A stretch of DNA of 64,000 nt, taken from positions 26,926,499 to 26,990,498 of the forward strand of contig CM063107.1 in assembly GCA_031841125.1 (NCBI GenBank), given 5' to 3'. The stretch comes from Acanthococcus lagerstroemiae (taxonomy: Eukaryota; Arthropoda; Insecta; Hemiptera; Eriococcidae). Positions within the stretch are counted from its first letter, which is position 1. Every line of letters begins with the position of its first letter. The notes beneath the pieces were generated by a model. It had not been told where the DNA came from and searched no databases. It saw only the letters and a program-made list of their open reading frames with translations. Shown here piece by piece: positions 11,901 through 23,900 of this stretch. A program made the position numbers and the translations under genes.

Positions 11901-14900
11901 TATTTTTGAAAAAAAAAAAATTGAAGAAAAGATTATGGTATTGTGATCTTGTTAATCTTCAATCACGATTGACCCAATATCTGGGTTTGTACCGTTTTAG
12001 AAATTAGAAGAAAATCATAATCTTTCATATCACGAATCTAATGATTTTTTGGTGATCTGAGATCATGTTCTTTTGATTCTTGTGATCTAAAAATCATATG
12101 GTCTTGCCAGTCCCTGGTTCTTGCATGCTCTTTGTGAAATTGATGGTTTCGCCCCCCCCCCCCTCCTCGCAGGATCGTGTAATTCTTTATTCTCAAAATC
12201 CACGCAAAATCGAGCAAGGATAACCTGTGCCTTAAGAGGAGGTTTAAGTTTTACGGAAATGTTGAACTAGCCTGACGGAGTCTTACAGTCTGAAATATGC
12301 TGGAAAGTGCCCGAAGATGATGAAACCGGTCTGGCAGAGTTTTGGGACATCATGAACAAGTCAGAAAGAACATTGAATTGTCAGAAGGAGTCTTAGCGAG
12401 TCATTATGAAGTTTTGAAGAATCGAATGGATTTTCAAAAAGCTTAGAAGAATCTAGAACCAGTTTAAAAGAGTAAAAACCATTTTAAAAGAGTAAAAACC
12501 ATTTTAAACGAATTTAAATTGGTTTTAGGAACTTGTTAATGAAGTCTTGAAGAGTTATAAATAGTCTTGAAGTATCCTTGCATGTCTTCAGCGAGTCGTG
12601 GAGTATATTAGAGAGTTTGCAATAACATTAGACTTACTAGAAGGTCAAATAGAGGTGAATTAGAGGGGATACTTAGCAGAGTTTGGCATTTTTAATCGAC
12701 TAATTAATCATGATTGATGATTAGTCAACGCACGTTTTAGTTATAACTAATGACTTCCAATCACTTCGAATGTTCATATATGACTACTAATTAAACTGTC
12801 AGTAGTCATGAATAATTAGTCTACAAAGCGTGAGTAATAAATAACTGAAAGTAAATAGGTTAGTTATGAAATATGAGAGGGTACACGGTACAGTAATAAT
12901 GTAGTCATGACTGAATTAGTATGACTAAATTATCATAACCTTTAGTCACGACTAATGTAGTCATTCCATTTTAGTCGTGATCATACATTTTAGTTGACTA
13001 CTGCCTGACTCTGATACTCAGCGGAAGAGGGGTGCTTGAAAAACGAAGGGAAAAAGAAGAATGCAAGAAGAGGGAATAGGGTGTCTACTGCCCCGTCCCA
13101 GAAGTTCTTGAAAAAGGAGGTGTTATAATCATCCATCTCCATGTTGATAACATGTCCCCCTCCCCTTTCTGCCTGGAAAATTCGGAAAGAAACATTTTTC
13201 CGAAATGAAGGTAAAAATTATGCTTTTTGTATGAAAGTTGTAAAAATTAACCATTTAAAACTGTTGAATAGTATCAGTTTTTGTTGATGCTTTTTAAACA
13301 ACTGAGTCTTAAATTAATATGCAAATCAATTAGGTACATCGGTTGGCCCATCTTTGGGCATAGGCCTCCTCGGTCTTTTTCCAGACTTGTCTGTTCGTTG
13401 TCGTTCGATGACATATTATTTCCACATATCCCTCAGTTTCGTCTCGCTATCTAATTCCTTGTCTGCCTTTTTTCTTTCTGCCTCGTAAGGGGTCCAAACT
13501 ATAGTTCTTTTACTCTATTTTGTGTTCCCCATTGTGCAATATGGCCCGCGTTAAATTTCAGTTTTTCGATTGTGCAGGTCACATCTAATCATATGGATGG
13601 TTCACGAAATCTTGTATTTCTGATTTTATCCCTTCTTTTTACGTTCAGAGTATTTTCCGTATTGTATTCCTGTGTGTTACCTTGAGCTTATGTATCTGTG
13701 TTCTGGTTAAAGCCCATGTCTGTGCCTCGTTGGTTAATACTGGTAATGCGGATCATGGCAGTTTCTTTAGGATCTGCCAAGAGCCTCTCGAAATTAGGTA
13801 CTGAATCCGCCGGTTTTTGATTTCGACAAACTCCTTGAAAACTCACACGGAGCTAATACACTTCTGTACCAGAGCTTATGCTGGTTCCAATAAGATTCAG
13901 ACAGTTCTATTTCCAGTTTGGTTGGGACTGATCGAAAGGTATGCAAGAAGTTCTAGTAAGTAATATCGAGGACCTTAAACTGGATCTAAGAAGTGCGCTT
14001 AAAATTCGAGCCCATCGATGTGCAATAATGAAGCTGCCGTGGACCACAAAGCGGGCACATATTCGTTGTTAGGCGCCTTCAGTGTTACCAGATGTGGTAT
14101 ATTTGTACCAGCTCTGGGTTCAATAATTTTGGTACGTTGTGGCACATTTTTAGTATTCCTGGCAGAATCCGGTGCATTTCCTGGTACGGTTTGTTATTTT
14201 TGGTTCGTTTTGGTAAATGTTGGTGTATTCAGCGGATATTGGCATGTTTTTACATAATTCCAGAGATCACGTATCTGGTACACTTCAGTTGACATCTGAT
14301 ACAATCTTGAAAATTTTCTTGCTGGTACATTTTTCAACTTCCCATCTGGCAACATTGTACCTTACCGGTGTGAATAGGTTGTGAATGTGAACGATTCACA
14401 CGCATTGCCATCTGCCAACTCGGCGTTGCCATTATGCTCGGTATTTTAGTCAACTATAGGAAATACCAAAGACGTGTAAGAAAATCACGTTTCAAAACCA
14501 TACACACTCCAAATGACAAGAACCAATGCACTTCAATTATTTCGCTGATCCTGAATCACGAAATAAAGTTTTGGCCTATCGGTATGAAGGTAAGATTCTC
14601 AAAAAAAAAGTGGGACACCAGAGGCATTCTACATAGTATGCGAATTTGGTTCGACTTGGATCTACCATTTATTTTCGTACGCGGAATCACACCCCAGCAC
14701 TCCGATAGACAGTTTTTCTATAGCACCTGAATACAATGGCTGATGGCTGAAGTAATAATCATTTCCATCGATTGTGATCTATGATGCAATGTTCGGGAAT
14801 ATGAAATGAACAGACAAGTCGTAATAACCAGTCACAAATAGATACCTCTTGTCTATCGGAATAACAATTACCGGAGAACGAGAAAATTTACTGAGTAATA

Positions 14901-17900
14901 ACTTTCTTCAGTAACGAATTTATTGTTTCCATCTTTCCATCGCTAATCGATTGAAATTGCACGCAATCCGATATTGTATTTCTTTTTTTGTCGGCAACTC
15001 TTCGAGTCGTCTTTCCAGAAGATCTTCAAGGTAAATTGAATTCGCTAAATCCGCCGGCGAATACTCGCGTCTGACCGCGAAGAATGAATAGACCGAGCGA
15101 CGAACGCGGAAATAGGAAGAATTTGCTCGACAGTTTTTTTTTTATTACGGGGGAACGCAACGTCATTGTTATCAATGTAGAACGAATTATCCTCCCTGAG
15201 GCTAGCTTTATTCAGTGGCCATGTGAGACCTTCTCAACTAAGGGAGAGGATAAAGAGACCTCATTCCAATTGGCCGAGTAGTAGTTCAAAATATAGGTAC
15301 TTTGTAAGCAGGAAAGAAGAACACTGATAGGACAGCAGTATAGAATTCTACAAGTCGTACTCCAGGGGAAGATCAATGGTAAAATAGGACCTGGTAAAAG
15401 AAAAACAGAATGGTTGGACGACATCAAGCAACATACTGGAATCAAATTCGTGCAACAACTATTCCATGCCAAGAAAGAATATTGTAATGTCTAACTCCAG
15501 TAATGGATATGGCACAAGAAGAAAAAGAAGAAAGACACTCGAATTTAGCCTAGCCGAAAATGATTGATAAAATGAACTGATCCTGCCTCCCATTTCACTC
15601 GATAGACCTCTGGGTGTCTTACTGAATAATTGTTCGTTCACGAGATCACAACTGATCGAAAAATACAGCAAACGAGTCGGCACCTGACATGACTCGAGTT
15701 TGTTGATTCCGATGTATTGTTGAAGAGGTGTTGAAGTACGTATCCGGTTGTGACCCCTCCGAATTACGCTATTTATTCTACAGGGAGCAGAAGGTCACGA
15801 ATTTTTATTTTTCTGAACCAAATGCTGGTTGCTTAAAACGAGGACATCCTGTATATAATCTGCAGACACCCGGTAATCGTGAAAATTCGAGAGAGACATA
15901 GTCGACAGAGGTCATCGTAGTAATGTCAAAAAATATAACTGTCCCCTTGTACATTTTCAGGTGCGCAGTTCAAATGCTGTTTAAATGTCTCCTGTTTCTT
16001 TTTTTTATAATTAATTGGTAAGGTGCCTTTTGGTACATCGGTAGTTGAGACCCCGAGGAATATTTTAAGAAATGTACAGGATGGCCACTTTTCCGGAGAA
16101 ACTGGAAATCAGGAAAAAGTCAGAGACTTTTTCAGTCTAGGAAAAGTCATGGAAAAGTAGGGGAGTTTACAAAAAATGAATTCTCAATAAAATTGCATGG
16201 TTTAGACTTTAGAAGTATCATGGTTCTATTTTCTCTACAACTTGAATCACGTACATACGGTTATCTATAAAAAAGTGAATAAAAGATCTTATTCCTGATG
16301 GTTGGTTCTTAGTTTAGTTCTATATAAGATTTATTCCTGATAGTTGGTTCTATGTTTAGTTCTATATAAGATTTTTGTTAACTACCTATTGGTAGAAAAT
16401 TGCGGCACTAGAAATTGAAAAAAAAAAATGAGAGACAACCATTAGGCTTACTCGTTGAGAAAAAATTGAGAAGTGGATCTAGAGAAATCCGGGAAAAGTC
16501 AGGGAGATACATAACTGAAGAAAAGTGGCCACCCTGAATGTAGCCACTACCGATGACCTTGTCCAGCTCCCTAGGGGAACATAAGGGTCCTCCTCAGTCT
16601 TATCTCAATAACCTCTAAACCGTAAATCGTGCTGTATATAAACGTGTGAACAGTGTCTCTTTCAATTTCCGTATCCATCTTGGGAATCCCGAAAATGGAG
16701 GGTCCAAAATATAAACGAGCTGTAATAATGGAAAAAAATGAAATCGATGTATCAACTCTGGAGGATTGAAGCTGCCTAATTCATTTTTGATATTGATTTG
16801 ATCCCGAGTTGGAAATTGTAATATTGTAGAGGTGGAGGGGGGAACAAAATTGTCGTTATGGGATTTTTCTCCACTTGTGATCCTTACACCCCTTGTTTCG
16901 ATCAACGATGCCACGTATATTTGCATCTGCGTCCGAGATCGTCTTATGAGTTTGGGAGAGACGCCACGGTCATCTGATGGAAGTACAGATGTCGAATAGT
17001 AGATTTTTAGGCCCGCTGATTTCATTTTTAATAAAATTATGGTTGGCGTTGCTGTGAAAATCGAGGCACGCTGGGGAAGGGGTCAAAACAGAGAATACAG
17101 TCGGAATCGTCTATAACGAACTTGAAGGGACCAGAGATTTTGTTCGTTGTATCAGTTCTTCGTTAAAACCGGATACAACGAAATGTTCGTTATAAAAATA
17201 ATATCGGATATAATGAACTTTTAATATTAAGCGGAATAAAAAAAAATTACAGTACAGGCGTACACTAATGTACAACACATATCGTTACTGCTGTGTTGCA
17301 GGCATAAATTCGGTGATTTTTAACTGTTTACAGTTTTTTACAACATCGTCATAGAATTTTTTTTCTACTTGCTGTTTGAACCACTGCAGTAACGCGTCAT
17401 CTAATGCTGTGTACTGTGAAGACCGAGCTCTCTTACTCTTGCTTACGAAGACGTTCTTCAAGTTGTCCCACTTCTGCCTATGTTTCCAAATTGTTGAAAT
17501 CGTTGAGGGTGACGTTTTGTACTGCTTGGCCACATCGATATTCTTATTTCCGCTCTCTAATAATGACACGATATTTAATTTTTCTTCGAGAGAAAATGGA
17601 CGACGCGGCATTTTGATAAACAATAATCAACCGACTCGCGTAAACACTGGAAGAAGTACCAGATTCACTGTACAGTATGCTCAATTTATTGTACATGTGC
17701 AATACGGTACCAGTATGCGATAAGAAATTGTAGCACAGGTTATTTCAGGATAGACTAATCTCATAAGTGGTCGAAAAATGAAAAAAAAGTACACAGTTCG
17801 TTCTATCGGGTAGTAAAAGTTGAACTGCGTAGGGAAAAATCTTCGTTGAAACCAATAGTTAACTGTATCCGATATTCGCTGTACACGATATTACTTTACA

Positions 17901-20900
17901 TGTATTTGATAGGGCTCACGCCGGGACTTAAGTATTTGTTCGTTGTATCCAATACTTCGCACTATCCGGATTCCTTATAAACTATTTCGACTGTATATGA
18001 AAATTTAATGGAGAAATCAAATAATATGTTTTTGAAATCGTTGATTTTATTTTCGATATTATTTTTGCGAATTTGGGCACCTGCAGTTGGGGAAGGGTAC
18101 CGAACTAGATACTACGAAGAAACGCAGTGTGGATACAGAAAATGCCTAAATTTTCCAACCAAAGCCAACTGTCAGACCTTCGAGGGAGATTCCCCTTTCA
18201 TCTCTCTTCTTTTGTCGCACAAAATGATCGTCTCCATTCATCGTAAGTGACCAGTCTCGTCTAATTATGTCAATAATGATACAATGCCCTAAATTTCATT
18301 CTACTGTAAGACGAAGGATTTTCAAAATAACAAAATATTTCCCCCGAATGAGATGGCACACTTAGCTTTGTCTTTTTGAAATGAATGTGAACAATTTGGA
18401 TGCAAATGATGAAATTGGCAATTCTTACAGTGTGACGTATTTCCATTAGTCATGATTGAATTGCTAATGTGAATACTCTTCTGTGGCAGCGAAACAGCTT
18501 GTACCAGACGTTCCCAAATTTCGTGATCGAATGTGTGGCGCCCTGGCTTTTCGGATTGCCGATCGTTTTCACCGAAGCGAGGGATGTATTGACCTTTCAA
18601 AATTCAACGAAATCTTTCTTTTCGCACTGAACCTGTTTCAGCTACCTTTCTCAGCTTCTTTCTCGCGACCCGGTCTCCTGCACCCCTCACATAGAGGATG
18701 AAGAGCGTGACCTGCCTTTTGTTCACTCACGCTCTCTCTCTCCCTATCCAATCGGCGAAATGTAAATCTTGTGTATAGTCTGATGTTGTACAGTTGTTAG
18801 TGAAAAAACGATCTTTGGGCTCCATAGTCGCATCTTTTCATTAGCCACTCGTGCTAAAGAATGTTTTATGATTCTTGTAGAATTTTTAATGGGGAAAAAA
18901 ATAGGAAAGTGATTATTTGCAAATACCTCTGCATTCTGTACAAGAGCACCAGTTGTAAACTATTATTTATAGAATGGCTCACAGTGAATGATCCTCCTTG
19001 AACGGAGTAGGCCGCGTGCTCTTTCAAAAGGGCTGAGATGTGGTCAGTGAGAGCCATTATTTTCTTCTGTGAAAAAAAAAGTGATTTATTCTAACTACTT
19101 GGAGATAAATTTGTTTACGAGCTCTTTTCATAGGAATGAGATATGATAAATGAATATAATTTCCTGTGGTAATCAGTTTTCCCTTCTTAATTGAAAATGA
19201 AAACTACATTCTGATAACGATAAGGAGTGATAATGTTGCGTGCTCTTTCGATCATCTAGTTTTTTTCTTTTTCGTAAGAAACAAATCCCTTATCCATCGA
19301 TTTCTTCTGAAATAGTCCCTAGTTGAATAGCGTGGATGGGGGATCGGTCCCGGCGGTTTGGAAATCCCCCTTAGCAAAAAATAGATTTTTCGTCACGAGT
19401 TATATGAGGCAAATCATGGGAGAGGGTGTAATGGGTGAGATAGGACATGGAAAAAAATTTTAGACCCCCCCCCTTTAACGGAGTTACGCCCTCGCCCTGG
19501 CTTCACCTTATCTCTTGGTTTTTCATAGTTGACAATTTTCTAGAATTTTGTAACTTCTGAATTTATACTTCTCTACTGAAGAAAATTCATTTTGTGAGTA
19601 CATAATTTTGTGGTTAGTGTAAAAAAAGTTTTGCCGTTCCTGCTATTTCCAATTCTGAGGAAAATTCTTCTACTGTAGAAGTCAGTAATAATTCTGTAGA
19701 ATCGTAGTCCTGTTAGTAAGAGAGGCCAACGTATTTACTTCCTGTCGGGATGAACACTATACTTCCTCGTTTAAAGGAGAATCATTCGCTCTGAATCACC
19801 CCCTTCCCCTTTATAATATTGCTCCTCAATATACATATTATCCGGTCACTGCTGTTGAAATCAACTTTGAAACCGCTATATTGAATTTGATCACCACTGG
19901 TCTGTAGAAAAGTAAATTGACCAATTGTGGACTTGAGGCTTAAGTCAGTGGGTTGTCCGCAACTAGACTACAAGAAAAATCACTGGTTCAGTTGTGGATG
20001 TCAGCGATGTTCCGTTGGTCCCTTTGATTTATTATTTTCATTTTTGTCCAACGAAAGGTAAAAACAACATGACCTGTAAAAGTGCTTTAGAATATATTAC
20101 TATATATCTATGCTACACCCCAGAAACTTGTTCCTGACCAATTTTCAGGTGTCCACAATTAGAGTTTCCATAATTGAGACACACTGATTCTTAAGTGTGG
20201 ACAACTGATCAAATCGGATGGCCCCCCAAAAAATTCATGAACCGCCACGAAGTGCACTTGGTTTGAACTTGATACATGTACAAATAGACTAAAGATTTCG
20301 GTTATCTGAGAAAAAATTTCGGGTCGTGTATATTAAACAGTTTCTGAGTTTTACGAACACATAGAGGTGAATTTCCTTGTGACCAGAATTGGGTGTTTTA
20401 CCTTTACAAACCTGCGATTTGTTCTGGCGATCGTGGTTGCCTATAAAATGTACCCCAGATTATATGTTACCCGTGTGAATATTTATTATTATTCCACGCT
20501 ACCACTCAACCCGGAAGTACACAGTACGAACAGCTTAAGCTGACCGATTTCGGTTAAGCACCCGAGTAAATTTTCACTCGTAAAATTTTAATGCCCGCCA
20601 TATTGATTAGTTCTGCATGCGGCGGAATATTTAGGTTGGCATTGCATTCGAGGGGTTCCGAAAGTAACCTAGTTCGAATCAGCGGAAAATGCAACATTTT
20701 TCATCTCGTCTGCCGGAGAGAAAATTTGAATTCTGTGTTTGGCTCTGAGCCATGAAGCCGTTTGTGTTATACTTAATGGTCATAAATCAAGCCCAGATCT
20801 ATAATTGTGTAAACGGATTTCTTTCGAATTAAATCCAAAATCGAGCGTATTCGTGGTTACGTAATCAGACCACTGTTATAAGCAAATCATCAGGGACGGC

Positions 20901-23900
20901 GGTTTCAAGTTCTGTTTAATTTGATGCAACTCGAGAAACACTGGGCTATTTGAGAACTTTGAAACTCGACAGGCATGTTTTCGACTTGGAAAGTAGCTGT
21001 ATAAGTGAATGATATTTCAACTCCTGGAAAGGGACGTAGCTCCTTCTTCCCGGAAAGTCTATTTAGCACCCCGGGAAATATTCAAAAGGCATCAAAATTT
21101 CATGTGGGGGACGGTGGCTGTATTGGGTTTCTAGATAGAAATATTCTCACCCCCTCGCATAGAAATCAAATCCGGTGGCCGGGAACGTGGGGTTTGAAAA
21201 AGATTTAGGTCAAAACATGTTATCAAAAAAGCAAAAGGATCAGCAGCCTCTTGACCTTTCTACCTTGAGCATCCTTCTCGCTACGACTGCGATCGATTTT
21301 CGAAAAAAACATTCGTTCAGTTTTTGAAGTGGGCGACAGAAAGTCAGAAAGTCTGCGGCCTCTACATTCGTCTTCATTAACGTAGGTCAATTTTTTTCAT
21401 TTTTAAATAACTTACTCTGTAACCTGCGATAAATTGCGCCCGATTGAATTTCGATATCAGTGTGGGTTGTGGGAAATTCAACTATACGGTGTTTGGATTG
21501 TCAGCAAATTATAATTGCGATGAAGGCGGCTGGTCTTATTTTATTGAACAAAAAAATGTCGGAGTCCTTAATTAATATCCCGCGTCTCGGTCATTGTTCG
21601 AACTTCGTGCTTTAGTTAGCACATCATGTGACTGACATGCTACTATGCATCTTGAGAGAAGGAAAGAAAGAGTTCGAGTCGAATGACAATGACGTCTTTT
21701 CCTATAGCTGTTTGAATGTAGTTTCGGAATTCAGTATAGCAATACTATGTAACCCGAGCGAGCGATGAATAATTTTTGGAAACTGAATTATCTGTTCGCG
21801 TGCAAGTTAAATGTCGGTTGTCCTTTCGACCATACCTTTGGCCGAGAACTCGAGCTCGACTCCATCGTTTGATCTTTGATCCGGGAAAGATTTTAAATAA
21901 GAGAGATGCTAGAAATATGAATAATTGTGTAACATTTCGTCGACTCGATTTTTTTAGGCAATTGGATCACGATAAATCCGAAAATAGATTTGGGCTGAGT
22001 TATGAGGCGTGTTACCTTGAGAAGTCAGTTTTCTCTGTAGATTTTCTACTTATCGCGATCTGTTACATTATATAAACGCTAGCTGACCCGATTCGCGGCT
22101 TGTCTAGACCGTAGGCTAAAGTGAGTTGGATGGAGGAACACTGGTATCTAGCTCTGCAATGTAGTATATGTAAGTTATTACTAATCCAACGAATTATTTG
22201 GTTCACAGTTGCCCTCACTTTTGGTTTCTCGACTTGAGACTGGCTAAGTATTATTTTACGCTGGTGTCCTTTGTTGTAATCCCCCCCCCCATTCTGACGC
22301 AGGCCCATTCTGGGCGTTGGGGTGCGGTGTCCCGGGGCCAATTTGGCATGCGTGCATCGCCATACGCTCCTCTATCATCGATCCTTTGTTGTAACCGCCG
22401 GTATGGATACTTACTTAATGTCGGGTAGATACATGTTTCTTTGGAATGGGTAGGTAAACTTGTACAACAAATTGAAAGTTTCATTAGTAATGATGCGTGT
22501 ACATATGACAATGGACGATATTTTTAGCTCTAGTCATTTCATCATATTTTCATATTTTGATACATGAAACACAAGATACATTTTTATATAATATAGACAA
22601 ATAGTAACAACTGGTCTGTTCTGTGTGTGTGCACGTGTGTTCATGGATGGATAACGGTACAGTGCCTGGTTGCTAGAAGGTCCCGTACTCGCCGTTACTT
22701 AAACCTGCGGAAGTTTACGATAGGAAATAGCTTCAACTTATATTAGCTTCGCTCGTTTAGACCTCTGGTGTACGCACTTTCACGGTGAGTGTAGTATTGC
22801 GGTACACTGGGTGTAGAAATCAGTGTTGTTCGTTTTGATTCGTGTATTCCCAGTGTACACGAAGTGTAGAAAAGTGTATACACTTTTTACACTTACTCGA
22901 CAGAAGGTGTAAGATATGTACACTGAGTTGACTGTATTTCGGTGTACACCAGGTGCATTGTCTTCAAGGGGTACACTTTTTACACTACACTACCGTACAC
23001 TAGTGTACACACGATCTTCAAAACTAGCTATTGCATGCAATCGAAGGATCCTGATTCATTTGCAGTTTGTCGCTTCATGTTTGTATTATTCTGACGGAAA
23101 ATTTTGGTGTTTTCAAAAATTCAATCGGATAATTAAAAGAAATGCTGAACATATTTTCCAAACACAGAACATTTAAGGCTTTTAGAGATAATACGGGGCT
23201 GAAAATAGGCCGTCTGGTACATAAATGAGTACGAAACAATATCCAAGTGTTCTGTGGTCACGTTAAATCAGATATAAACGTAATGCATAAGGTATTCTGA
23301 GCTTGTTTTTGAAATTTCAAATTTTCAACCCCCTAATATTTGAAGGGAGTAAATACAGCCTTGAAACAGATATTTCGATCCACCCACTGGACATAGGCCT
23401 CCTCGATCAAATTATTATGATACAAGAGTTTAATTTCCCTTGGTGACAAACCATTACTGGGGAATGGTTTCTCCTAATAAGAGTACCGAAATTTTTTTAG
23501 CCCAAAACCTTCCCAGATTTTATATGAACCCATCCAGAAAGTACGACCCCCCTCTGCTCTTACGGTTCACCCGCCAACCTCAAACATATAAACACACACG
23601 CAAACAGACGAACACCTTAATATATATTAGAGATTAACATCAGAATACTGCATCGAGTACTCGAGTGAATACTCAGAATCATTCGAATGACTTACACAAT
23701 TTTCAAACTTCCTGAAAAGACTCACTAAGACTGTTCAGCTAGTGAAGACTCTTCCAGACTTATTCAGACTCTCTTAAGACCTTCACAAAATAGTTTCAGA
23801 GGCTTTAAAACATATCCCGGTTGATAAAGATTTCTTCCGACTTGTTAAAGACCTAGTAACCTTTTTCAGGACTGACTGTAACTCTTTTAGACTTGAATGA

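Noticed and set aside
16615..17025. Minus-strand open frame of 136 codons
   Set aside because: No signal peptide, domain or splice support; composition like surrounding intron sequence.
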